Assembly: GCA_900541045.1 (NCBI GenBank)
Contig: UQID01000006.1
Span: 1 to 64,000 of the forward strand
DNA from: an uncultured Collinsella sp.
Lineage (GTDB): Bacteria > Actinomycetota > Coriobacteriia > Coriobacteriales > Coriobacteriaceae
Reading direction: 5' to 3'
DNA: 64,000 nucleotides
The notes beneath the pieces were generated by a model. It was not told where the DNA came from, searched no databases, and saw nothing but the letters and a program-made list of their open reading frames with translations. Positions 52,146-60,567 of the stretch are shown here, one piece after another (the first letter of the stretch is position 1; the number at the start of each line of letters is the position of its first letter). Both the position numbers and the translations under genes were made by a program.

Positions 52146-53672
52146 CTAGTCCGCTCGATAGTGCGAACCGAGGCTTTCGGTTCGTTTGCGCATGGCTTTG
52201 ACCATCTCCGCAGCCAGCTGAATTTGCGACTGTAGGCGCGCGAGGGCAGCGATTTCGCTGTCGTTGGCACGCGGCTTATTTAGAGTCGTGGCTTCATCTT
52301 GCAGGCTTTCAAGCTCCTGCAGCGCCTTGGATAGACCCGCATCGGTCCTGTTGATCATGCAGTAGTCACTCATTGTGTGCTTGAGGCAGCGGGTTAGGCG
52401 CTCGGCGACTGCTGTAGCGATGCCATGCTCGGGGAGGGCGACATCCTCCGGTGCGTCAGCCTCGGGAGCGTCCAGTGCTGCTCGAGCCGCCGATGCGCCC
52501 GCAATGTGCCCGAATACGATGCCATTGGCGCTCGACAGCCCTCCGATGCGGTCGGCGCCGTGCATGCCGCCTGTTGCCTCGCCACAGGCGTAGAGGCCCT
52601 CAACGCCCGTGTACGCGGTCCTGTCGATCTTGATGCCGCCGTTGGCCGCGTGGGCATACATCGCCACACGCATCTCGTCGCTCGGAGCGATACCATGCTC
52701 GTCTTGTAGCCAAGTGGCAAAGGTCTGCACGAACTCGGGGACATTCTCTCGCGGGAAGTCGTAGTGGAGCGCCAGACCTTCGGCACCCGCTTGATCGACA
52801 GCAAGATCGATGGCGCGGGAAGCTAAGCGCGAAGTGAAGGGGCCATATCCTGAGCGTTGCTCAAGCAGATCGTCTAACTTTTCGTTGGCAATGTCGACCG
52901 GTTGGTCAAACGTGACGTAGCGCCAGGTCTTTTCGTTAAAGACCAGGTTGCGCTTAGGTTCAATGAAACCGGGCATCATCTGCATGAACTCTATATTAGT
53001 AAGCGATGCACCGTGCGCCAGCGCGATGGCCTGCGAGGAGCTGAGTACATCGGCCGAAGTGAGGCTGCGTTCGAATAGACCGCCAGTGCCGCCGGCTGCG
53101 ATGATAGTGGCCTTTGCTGCAAAGGTCACGATGCGCTCGTCTGTTTGGTTGTAGAGCACGGCGCCGGTAATCTTTCCGGTTGTGCTTTCAACAAGGTCTA
53201 TAAGCTCGTGTCGGGGGAGCAGACGAATGCCAAGAGACTTGATCTGGGCCGCACACGCGTCTTCAAGAGGCTTGCGGGTCAGGCCGCGCCAATTGCGTGT
53301 CTTATGGTCAAAGCAGGGGATAAATTGCTTTTGCTGGGCGCTCTCGGCGCTTTGCGGACGCTGGAGCTCAACACCCAGATCTTGCTCGAGCCATTGGATG
53401 GCCTGGGGGATACCGTGGACAAACGTCTGGACGAGCGTAGGGTCGGCTACGCCGCCGCCGACGGCCTGGATGGTGTCGATAAGGTCCTGTTCGTCGTCTT
53501 CGTCGACGGGCCCAATAAGCCCGAGGCCCCAGGTGCCCGGGAAGAAGCTCGACCCGCTCATGGTCTTGCCGGCGCTTGCGATGGCAACGGTCGCACCCGC
53601 GCTTGCTGCTTCTATGGCGGCGCAAAGGCCAGCGATGCCCGATCCGATTACCAGTACATCAGTTGATTCCAT
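52146..53672 (-). CDS. FAD-dependent oxidoreductase, L-aspartate oxidase/fumarate reductase-like
   Basis: A 508-residue flavoprotein. DVLVIGSGIAGLCAAIEAA is the FAD-binding fold, IIAAGGTGGLFE the second dinucleotide motif, and YACGEATGGMHGADRIGGLS the C-terminal flavin segment of the NadB/FrdA family. The helical C-terminal domain matches NadB in position. No nadA or nadC is nearby, so aspartate oxidase function is uncertain. The ATG at 53672 follows GAAAGGA. Confidence 0.8.
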   Translation of the reverse strand: MESTDVLVIGSGIAGLCAAIEAASAGATVAIASAGKTMSGSSFFPGTWGLGLIGPVDEDDEQDLIDTIQAVGGGVADPTLVQTFVHGIPQAIQWLEQDLGVELQRPQSAESAQQKQFIPCFDHKTRNWRGLTRKPLEDACAAQIKSLGIRLLPRHELIDLVESTTGKITGAVLYNQTDERIVTFAAKATIIAAGGTGGLFERSLTSADVLSSSQAIALAHGASLTNIEFMQMMPGFIEPKRNLVFNEKTWRYVTFDQPVDIANEKLDDLLEQRSGYGPFTSRLASRAIDLAVDQAGAEGLALHYDFPRENVPEFVQTFATWLQDEHGIAPSDEMRVAMYAHAANGGIKIDRTAYTGVEGLYACGEATGGMHGADRIGGLSSANGIVFGHIAGASAARAALDAPEADAPEDVALPEHGIATAVAERLTRCLKHTMSDYCMINRTDAGLSKALQELESLQDEATTLNKPRANDSEIAALARLQSQIQLAAEMVKAMRKRTESLGSHYRAD

Positions 53673-53854
53673 GGGATTCCTTTCTCGTTCGCGCATTGTC
53701 GCACGGGAGATTGGCAAAGGTATCGCAAAGATTGGATAAATCGGTAAAGGGCAAATATGGCGTGTGGACGTTAGGGTCGCTTGGCGGCTCCTTCCCATCA
53801 CGCCTTACGTTCCATCAGAACTGATATATCGGCTCTTGAACGCTTTGCGGCGAC

Positions 53855-53889
53855 AAAAAAGAGCCGCTACCCGTGCGGGTAGCGGCTCT
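53855..53889 (-). terminator. Terminator of the GGGtGRT operon
   Basis: GAGCCGCTACCC and GGGTAGCGGCTC pair perfectly around GTGC; on the minus strand the stem is followed by six T. Confidence 0.9.
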
Positions 53890-53923
53890 AAAGCTCAACT
53901 ATATGAGCATTGCGCGGGCGCGA

Positions 53924-54928
53924 TTAGGCCCTGAGGGCCTCCTCGACGGCGACAGCGCAGGCGACGGTGGCACCGACCATGGGGTTGTTGCCCATGCCGA
54001 TGAGACCCATCATGTCGACGTGCGCAGGCACGGAGGAAGAACCGGCGAACTGGGCGTCGGAGTGCATACGGCCCATGGTGTCGGTCATGCCGTAAGAGGC
54101 AGGGCCGGCGCCCATGTTGTCCGGGTGCAGGGTACGGCCAGTGCCGCCACCAGAAGCGACGGAGAAGTACTTCTTGCCAGCCTCGAGGCGCTCCTTCTTG
54201 TAGGTGCCAGCGACGGGGTGCTGGAAGCGCGTCGGGTTGGTGGAGTTGCCGGTGATCGAGATGTCGACGTTCTCGTGCCACATGATGGCAACGCCCTCGC
54301 GGACGTCGTCGGCGCCGTAGCAGTTGACGGCGGCGCGGGGACCATCGGAGTAGGGGATGGTCTCGACGACCTTGAGCTCGCCCGTGAAGTAGTCGAACTG
54401 GGTCTTCACGTAGGTGAAGCCGTTGATGCGGGCGATGATCTGAGCGGCGTCCTTGCCCAGACCGTTGAGGATAACGCGCAGCGGCTTCTTACGAGCCTTG
54501 TTGGCGTTCAGAGCCAGGCCGATAGCGCCCTCAGCGGCAGCGAAGGACTCATGGCCAGCCAGGAAGGCGAAGCACTCGGTGTCGTCGGAGAGCAGCATGG
54601 CGCCCAGGTTACCGTGACCCAGACCGACCTTGCGGTCCTCGGCGACGGAGCCGGGAACGGTGAAGGCCTGGATGCCCTCGCCGATGATGGCGGCAGCCTC
54701 AGAAGCAGTCTTGGCGCCACGCTTGACAGCGAGAGCGCAGCCGAGGGTGTAGGCCCACTCGGCGTTCTGGAAGGCGATGGACTGGGTGTTGTTGACGATC
54801 TCACGCGGGTTGAAGCCCTTGTCGGTGCAGATCTGCAGAGCTTCCTCGAGGGAGGCGATGCCGTTGTCGGCGAGGCACTTGTTGATCTTGTCAGCGCGGC
54901 GCTCGTAACCTTCGAACGTAACAGTCAT
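53924..54928 (-). CDS. GGGtGRT protein
   Basis: A 334-residue protein of the GGGtGRT family, named for the motif seen here as ASGGGTGRTLHPDN. The family is highly conserved in strict anaerobes, and its biochemical role is unknown. No Cys cluster or membrane segment is obvious. It is the second gene of a pair with a NifU-like scaffold protein (18-base gap), the usual arrangement, which ties it to iron-sulfur metabolism by context. The strongly biased codon use suggests abundant expression. Confidence 0.9.
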   Translation of the reverse strand: MTVTFEGYERRADKINKCLADNGIASLEEALQICTDKGFNPREIVNNTQSIAFQNAEWAYTLGCALAVKRGAKTASEAAAIIGEGIQAFTVPGSVAEDRKVGLGHGNLGAMLLSDDTECFAFLAGHESFAAAEGAIGLALNANKARKKPLRVILNGLGKDAAQIIARINGFTYVKTQFDYFTGELKVVETIPYSDGPRAAVNCYGADDVREGVAIMWHENVDISITGNSTNPTRFQHPVAGTYKKERLEAGKKYFSVASGGGTGRTLHPDNMGAGPASYGMTDTMGRMHSDAQFAGSSSVPAHVDMMGLIGMGNNPMVGATVACAVAVEEALRA

Positions 54929-54946
54929 AGTTATTTCCCTCCCTTT

Positions 54947-55681
54947 CTACTCGTGAACCGGGAACACGCTAGCGACGGAGTGAGTCTCCTCGTCGGTGCG
55001 CGGGTCGATGTACTTGGCAGCGTTCTCCCACTGACCATAGTGACCCATAGCGCCAGCGATGGCCTCCTCGGGGGTCTTGCCGGCCTTGACGGCGTCGGTG
55101 AACTTACCGAGGTTCAGGAACTCGAACGCGATGATCTCGTTCTTGTCGTTGAGAGCCATGCGGGTGACGTAGCCCTGAGCGAGCTCGAGGTAACGAGCGC
55201 CCTTGGCCTTGGTGCCGAACATGGTGCCGACCTGAGAGCGAAGGCCCTTGCCGAGGTCGTCGAGGGAGGCGCCCACGGGCAGGCCGCCCTCGGAGAACGC
55301 GGTCTGGCTGCGGCCGTAAACGATCTGCAGGAAGATCTCGCGCATAGCAACGTTGATGGCGTCGCAGACGAGGTCGGTGTTGAGGGCCTCGAGGATGGTC
55401 TTACCGGGAAGGATCTCGGAAGCCATAGCGGCAGAGTGGGTCATGCCCGAGCAGCCGATGGTCTCAACGAGGGCCTCCTCGATGATGCCGTCCTTGACGT
55501 TCAGCGTGAGCTTGCAGGCGCCCTGCTGAGGTGCGCACCAACCCACACCGTGCGTAAGACCGGAGATGTCGGAAATCTCCTTAGCCTGGACCCACTTGCC
55601 CTCCTCGGGGATGGGTGCGGGGCCGTGGTATGCACCCTTGGCAACGGGGCACATGTTCTCCACTTCCTGTGAGTACTGCAT
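54947..55681 (-). CDS. NifU-like iron-sulfur scaffold protein partnered with GGGtGRT
   Basis: A 244-residue protein with an NifU/IscU-like core: WCAPQQGACKLTL, then ETIGCSGMTHSAAMASEIL hold the conserved Cys residues, although the spacing differs from SufU. The N-terminus MQYSQEVENMCPVAKGAYHG adds a further Cys. It always occurs next to GGGtGRT in anaerobes. The ATG at 55681 follows AGGAGAGG; 94 upstream in-frame codons are not coding. It is distinct from the sufU gene at 57559, so the genome has two scaffold-type systems. Confidence 0.87.
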   Translation of the reverse strand: MQYSQEVENMCPVAKGAYHGPAPIPEEGKWVQAKEISDISGLTHGVGWCAPQQGACKLTLNVKDGIIEEALVETIGCSGMTHSAAMASEILPGKTILEALNTDLVCDAINVAMREIFLQIVYGRSQTAFSEGGLPVGASLDDLGKGLRSQVGTMFGTKAKGARYLELAQGYVTRMALNDKNEIIAFEFLNLGKFTDAVKAGKTPEEAIAGAMGHYGQWENAAKYIDPRTDEETHSVASVFPVHE

Positions 55682-56073
55682 GCCTCTCCTCTCTATCGTG
55701 TTGGCGTCCCGTCTGGGGGTCGTGGCTGGCGATTGCCGGGCGACCCTTCGAAAGGGACATGACATGCAGCCCCTATAATACCGCGAAATGCACGGAATAT
55801 TCGGCGAACGGCTCAGTTTTCGTAGCGAGAAGCGCGGAACTTTCAATTGAAACGATTTAACTAAACTGTTTGTGGTTGTGCGGTCCGTTGAAGGGGCTCG
55901 GTTGTGGTCAAGCTTTTGGCAAGGCTGCGTTGCCTGACCTGTGGCTATATTGCCGTTCGCCATCGGATTGCCGCCTTTTACCGTCGACGGGTGCCATTTT
56001 GCGTGAATGTTTTGATGGCACGTTTCAATCGTGATGTATTGGATGGTAAGCAGATCCCGGCGAAGGGAGCGCC
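55682..56073. other. Promoter region of the GGGtGRT operon and RAYT
   Basis: No credible gene. On the minus strand a TATTAT box (about 55780) is a plausible -10 for the NifU-like gene. CAATTGAAACGATTTAAC (about 55846) is AT-rich and may hold another promoter. Confidence 0.4.
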
Positions 56074-56887
56074 ATGCAGCGCGTTTGGAAAACGATCACC
56101 GGTTTTTACCATGTTTGTGCCCGCGGTATGGGCGGGCAGTTGATCTTTGAGAGCGACGAGGACCGGTGGGAGTTTTTGGAACTGATGCGCGACTGCTGCC
56201 GCGATGCCCAGGTGACGATTGTGGCCTGGTGTCTCATGAGCGACTACGTGGATCTGGTGCTTTTGGATTACGAGGACGAAATGAGCGCTGCTATGCAGCG
56301 GCTGCTGTTGACGTATGCTCGTCGGTTCAATAAGCGCGCTGGGCGCGCGGGCTGCCTATTTCGTGAGCGTTTTGAGCGCCGCTCGCTCGATACCGACTGG
56401 CAGGTGATGGAGGCTATTCGCTCCGTACACGCCGATCCGCAGGAGGAGGGCATTAGCCTAATCGAGCGTTATCCCTGGAGCAGCTTTGCGGAGCATCTGC
56501 GCGCTTACGACAGCGATGCGGCCGATGTCACGAGGGGGTTTTTCCGATCCTTCTTGTGTACTTGAACTTTTTGGTTCTGCCGAGGGCTTTATTGCCTATT
56601 CGCTAGCGATGCCCGACGGCGGCGAACCGGTGCTGTGCGATATGAAAGAGACGGAGTGGGAACGCCACGCCTTTGCCGACAGGTTGGCGAAGAGCCTCGG
56701 GGCTCCGCTCCACGGGGTTAAAGCCGCACCGCCGGCGCGGCGCGATGCCGTTATCGTTGGATTGCGCGATGCCGGATTTACGGTGCGTCAGATTGAGCAC
56801 TATACCGGGATTGGCAAAAGTACGGTTTCTCGTATTGTGCGGACCCGCACGGGGACGGCGATGCGGGCTGGCGGAAACGTGATGTAG
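56074..56887 (+). pseudogene. REP-associated tyrosine transposase (RAYT), frameshifted, HUH lost
   Basis: A Y1/IS200-like transposase in two frames. The first part (56074-56565) has GFYHVCARG, then VAWCLMSDYVDLVLL where active enzymes have an NHVHLL-type HUH motif, then AGCLFRERFERR and YPWSSFAEH. Just after the G5T5 run at 56535-56545 this frame stops at 56565, while the +1 frame continues with SDPSCVLELFG and ends in a helix-turn-helix (FTVRQIEHYTGIGKSTVSRIV). Both defects suggest a dead copy; a +1 programmed shift is less likely. RAYTs spread REP palindromes. Confidence 0.82.
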
Positions 56888-57047
56888 GGCTGCCTGTGCA
56901 CCGCGGCTGGGGTCGTTCATGCGCCGCAACCTGCGTTCTAAATGCTTAGTACGCTGACTGCACTTCTTGATATGCATAGAACGATTGCCGTCTTGCATAA
57001 AAATACGGCTCAGTCCGGTTTTACCCGCGCCTACCCCCGTCCACACC

Positions 57048-57281
57048 GTGCAAAAAGCGGAGTTTTCAGCATCGTGGTGCTGTCGGCACCGCCGTAATCT
57101 TGAAATATATGGGTCCCGAAGCCATTTATGCCTGCCGATGTGCCTCCAAAGCGCATGCTTGTGACCCCTGAGACCACTATGCTTGTTCTAAAACGATATA
57201 AAAGGGTGCCTGGAGACGTTGATTAACGCTTTCAATGCGTATACACGCAACTTGGCGTGCTGAAAACTCGCAAAAATGCAC
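57048..57281. repeat. 234-bp element with imperfect terminal inverted repeats
   Basis: GTGCA...AGTTTTCAGCA (57048-57071) and TGCTGAAAACT...TGCAC (57258-57281) pair at 16 of 24 positions at the ends of a gene-free stretch. It may be a decayed MITE-like or structured element; it is close to the RAYT relic. Confidence 0.5.
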
Positions 57282-57483
57282 GCCGTACCCTATGGGACCC
57301 GTCTGTGGCGGGCGCGAAGCGAACCGGAGCCCAGCAGGACGGGGCATGGGGCGTTGCTTGGGGTGCCCGTGGCTCTGTCGCTAGCCGTTGGCACTGTGGA
57401 AAACGTCCGTGTTTGCGGCTGGCTGTTCGGTAAATGACAGGGCGAGCGCCGGACGCGCGAACTTTGTGTGTCCGAGGCGTTAT

Positions 57484-57518
57484 GAAAAAGCCGAGCCGCC
57501 CGTATTGGGCGGCTCGGC
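57484..57518 (-). terminator. suf operon terminator
   Basis: GCCGAGCCGCCC and GGGCGGCTCGGC pair perfectly around GTATT; on the minus strand the stem is followed by TTTTTC, 40 bases after the sufU stop. Confidence 0.88.
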
Positions 57519-57558
57519 AATCAAACCCTTTGATCTGGGGCATCCGCTTCTGGCTAGT

Positions 57559-57981
57559 TTACCCTTCGAGCATGCCGTCGAGGGTGCGCCAGGCTAACTC
57601 GGCGCATTTGACGCGGGCGGGCATGTGCGAGATGTCCTGGAGCTGGGCGGCCTCGTCCAGGTCTTCCAGGTCTTCCTCGGAGAGCTGCTCGCCACGGATC
57701 ATGGCGAGGAAAAGCCCTGCCAGACGACGTGCTTCCTCGACCGTCTCGCCGGTGATGAGGTCGGCCATGATATCGGCGCTGGCCTGGCTGATGGCGCAGC
57801 CGTGACCGGTAAAGGAGGCCTCCTCGATCACGTTGTTCTCGACACGCAGCTGCAGAGTGAGCTCATCGCCGCAGCTGGGGTTGATGCCGTCGTGCTCGTG
57901 CGTGGGGGCATCCATCTCGTACTTGTAGTCGGGGTGCGAGTTGTGCTCCATAAACGTGGTAGAGGTGTACAGATTACCCAT
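57559..57981 (-). CDS. sufU: SUF system scaffold/sulfur-transfer protein SufU
   Basis: A 140-residue SufU. The zinc/sulfur ligands are visible as NPSCGDEL (Cys and Asp), FTGHGCAISQAS and PARVKCAELAW. SufU takes sulfur from SufS. Its ATG overlaps the sufS stop (ATGGGTAA), so the two are translationally coupled. It is the last gene of the suf operon. Confidence 0.93.
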   Translation of the reverse strand: MGNLYTSTTFMEHNSHPDYKYEMDAPTHEHDGINPSCGDELTLQLRVENNVIEEASFTGHGCAISQASADIMADLITGETVEEARRLAGLFLAMIRGEQLSEEDLEDLDEAAQLQDISHMPARVKCAELAWRTLDGMLEG

Positions 57982-59299
57982 TGAACGTGCTCCAAACGTG
58001 ATGCAGGCCGGCGATGAACTTGTCGATATCGGCCTTGTCGTTGTAGAAGGCCACGCTGGCGCGGCAGCAGGCAAGGTTCTCTACGCCCAGCCAGGTGAGC
58101 AGAGGCTGCGCGCAGTGGTGACCGGCGCGGATGCAAACGCCGTCCATGTCCATGATGCTCGCGACATCGTGCGGGTGGATGCCCTTGACGTTAAAGCTGA
58201 CGACGCCGTGGTGGTTGTCCCAATAGATGGAGCCGATGATCTGGACAAAGTCGAGCTGCATGAGCTCGCCCATCAGGTAGTGGACGAGTGCCTTCTCACG
58301 GGTCTGGATGTTTTCGTAGCCTACCGTGTTGACCAGGTAGTCAAGCGCCGCGCCCGTGGCGAAGATGCCGGCGGCGTCCTGCGTGCCGGCCTCGAATTTC
58401 TCGGGGACGGGCGCCCAGACGGCGTCCTGCTCGGTGACCGAGTCGATCATCTCGCCGCCGGTGAGCATGGGCGGCATGGCGTTGAGCAGGTCCATCTTGC
58501 CCCACAGCACGCCGATGCCCATGGGGCCCATGGCCTTGTGCGCGCTAAAGGCAAAGAAGTCGGCGCCCAGATCGGCCACATCGACCGGCATGTGCGGCAG
58601 CGACTGCGCGCCGTCGACGACCAGATAGCCGCCGTACTTGTGCACGAGCTTGCCGAGATTCTTGACCGGGTTCTCGACGCCCAGGACGTTAGAGACCTGA
58701 CCCACAGCCAAGATCTTGGTCTTGGGGCCCACCTTGGACAGAACCTCCTCGGTCGTGAGCTGACCGGTCTTGGTGGGGTAGAGGTAGACGAGCTTGGCGC
58801 CGGTCTCGCGGCAGACCTGCTGCCACGGGATCAGGTTAGAGTGGTGCTCCATGATGGTGATGACGACCTCGTCGCCCGGCTCGAGGACCGTGGGCGCAAA
58901 GCTCTTGGCGACCAGGTTGAGCGACTCGCTCGTGTTGCGGGTGAAGACGACCTCGTTGGCCTGGGGGGCGCCGATGAGGTCGGCGATCTGCTGGCGCACC
59001 TTCGCGATGGCCTCGGTGGCCTCGACGGACAGCGAGTACAGGCCACGCAGGGGGTTGGCGTTCATGCGCCGGTAGAAGTCGCGCTCGGCGTCGAGCACGC
59101 AGGCGGGACGCTGCGCGGTGGCGGCGCTATCGAGGAAGGCGATCTCGGGGTGCTGCTGGAACAGCGGGAACTGCGCCTTGTAGGGGTTGGTCTCGATGTC
59201 GACGGTAGGCCAGCCGCGCGAGGCCTCGTCGCTGGCGTCGAGCTCCATAGGCTCCGGTGCGGTACAGGTGTCGCATTTAACGTGCTCGGTGTCGATCAT
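57974..59299 (-). CDS. sufS: Cysteine desulfurase SufS
   Basis: A 441-residue PLP enzyme that takes sulfur from cysteine. The PLP lysine is in FAFSAHKAMGPMG, the active Cys in RAGHHCAQPLL, and FLDSAATAQRP is the usual start of the domain. About 35 extra residues at the N-terminus carry a CDTC, uncommon for SufS. It overlaps sufD by four bases (ATGA). Confidence 0.95.
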   Translation of the reverse strand: MIDTEHVKCDTCTAPEPMELDASDEASRGWPTVDIETNPYKAQFPLFQQHPEIAFLDSAATAQRPACVLDAERDFYRRMNANPLRGLYSLSVEATEAIAKVRQQIADLIGAPQANEVVFTRNTSESLNLVAKSFAPTVLEPGDEVVITIMEHHSNLIPWQQVCRETGAKLVYLYPTKTGQLTTEEVLSKVGPKTKILAVGQVSNVLGVENPVKNLGKLVHKYGGYLVVDGAQSLPHMPVDVADLGADFFAFSAHKAMGPMGIGVLWGKMDLLNAMPPMLTGGEMIDSVTEQDAVWAPVPEKFEAGTQDAAGIFATGAALDYLVNTVGYENIQTREKALVHYLMGELMQLDFVQIIGSIYWDNHHGVVSFNVKGIHPHDVASIMDMDGVCIRAGHHCAQPLLTWLGVENLACCRASVAFYNDKADIDKFIAGLHHVWSTFNG

Positions 59300-60567
59300 G
59301 CGAGCTCCTCCTCAAAGTTGTCGATCAGGTTATTGCCCAAGCGGACGACGGCAGCGCGGGTGCGCTCGTCAGTGGCGGAAAGCGCGGCGTCCTCCAGCTT
59401 GGCGCGGATGAACAGGTCCTCGGCGGCGTTTTGGTCAAGGCCGCGGCAGGCGAGATAGAACAGCTGTTCGTCACGGACGTGACCGATGGTGGCGCCGTGG
59501 TTGCCGGCGACGTCGTCCTCGTCGCAGAGGATGACGGGAACGGTCTTGTTGTCGACGCCCTTGTTGGCCAAGAGCACGGTTTCGCGCTCGGTGCCGACGG
59601 CACCCTTGCAGCCGTGCACGAGGTCGATGGTGCCGCGGTAGACCTTCTTGGACGTACCGGTCAGCACGCCGTTGGCGTCGATCTCGCACTCGGTCTTGCG
59701 GCCGCGGTGGCGCAGCTCGTAGTTAAAGTCGCGAACTTGTTCGCGGGCACCCAGGTAATCGGTATCGATGGTCACCTTGGCGGTGTCGCCCAGCAGGTCG
59801 CCGGCAAGGCCGGTGGCGCTGGCACCGGCACCCAGGACGGTGTGCTGCACGTTGACGCGCGCGCCCTCGTCCAGGAACAGACCGGTGTCGTCGAGCGCGA
59901 TCCAGCTGTCATCGAGCGTCTGCGTGCAGGTTACGTTGACAGTGGCGTACTCGTGAGCGCACACCCGCAGCACGGAGCCCACGACGCCTTGGCCGTTGAC
60001 GGGGGAGTCTAGGGCTAGAGCGAGGTCGAGCGTTGCCTGCGGACGGGCGACGACGTCGATGGCGGCAATCGCAGCGGCTGCGTCGACGCCATTCACGCGC
60101 ACAGTGGCCGTGGCGTGCTGGTACGCGGGCACATCGATGACGATGTGCTTGGTGGCGTGCTCGGCCAGGTAGGTATAGGCGGCCTCACCCATGCCGGTCT
60201 CGAAGGCCTCGGCAGGGGAGAGCTCCTCCTCGAGCTTGATGGCGCCGGCCTGGTAGACAGAGGTGGCGGGCACGTCGAGCTCGGTCTCGGGCGTGATGCG
60301 GGCACGATCGGCGGCGTCGCCGGGGGCGGAGGCGCGGCGCTCGGGGAAGCGCTCGGCCATGGCATCCATGGCGGCGTCGAAGGCGTCGGCCGAGCCGGCA
60401 AACTGTTCGTCCAGCCCCTCGATCTCAACGGCCTCGGCGGGAGCGGCGGCAAGCTCGTCCGAAAGCTCAAGCTTGGTCTGGTTCATACGCAGCCAACCCC
60501 AAGTGGCGGCAGGCATCGCATTAACCTGCTCGAGCGTGGTGGCAGCGGTGTTGGTTTCCTGTTTCAT
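59296..60567 (-). CDS. sufD: FeS assembly protein SufD
   Basis: A 423-residue SufB/SufD family protein. It lacks the SufB-type GCSAPKY cluster segment but shares the C-terminal beta-helix signature (HGATIGHVRDEQLFYLACRG). It forms the SufBC2D complex. The start overlaps the sufB stop by one base (TAATG). Confidence 0.92.
   Translation of the reverse strand: MKQETNTAATTLEQVNAMPAATWGWLRMNQTKLELSDELAAAPAEAVEIEGLDEQFAGSADAFDAAMDAMAERFPERRASAPGDAADRARITPETELDVPATSVYQAGAIKLEEELSPAEAFETGMGEAAYTYLAEHATKHIVIDVPAYQHATATVRVNGVDAAAAIAAIDVVARPQATLDLALALDSPVNGQGVVGSVLRVCAHEYATVNVTCTQTLDDSWIALDDTGLFLDEGARVNVQHTVLGAGASATGLAGDLLGDTAKVTIDTDYLGAREQVRDFNYELRHRGRKTECEIDANGVLTGTSKKVYRGTIDLVHGCKGAVGTERETVLLANKGVDNKTVPVILCDEDDVAGNHGATIGHVRDEQLFYLACRGLDQNAAEDLFIRAKLEDAALSATDERTRAAVVRLGNNLIDNFEEELA

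Larger units (their letters stand above)
56888..57558. other. Gene-free region between RAYT and the suf operon
   Basis: No credible gene. It contains an imperfect long inverted repeat (57048-57281), a GC-rich stretch (57285-57480) without recognisable RNA motifs, and the suf terminator. Confidence 0.5.

Noticed and set aside
55904..56143. A 79-codon frame upstream of the RAYT gene
   Set aside because: It overlaps the start of the RAYT in another frame and has no recognisable family or ribosome site.
57232..57543. A 103-codon minus-strand frame before the suf terminator
   Set aside because: It runs through the perfect terminator hairpin, lacks a ribosome site, and has a composition unlike neighbouring genes.
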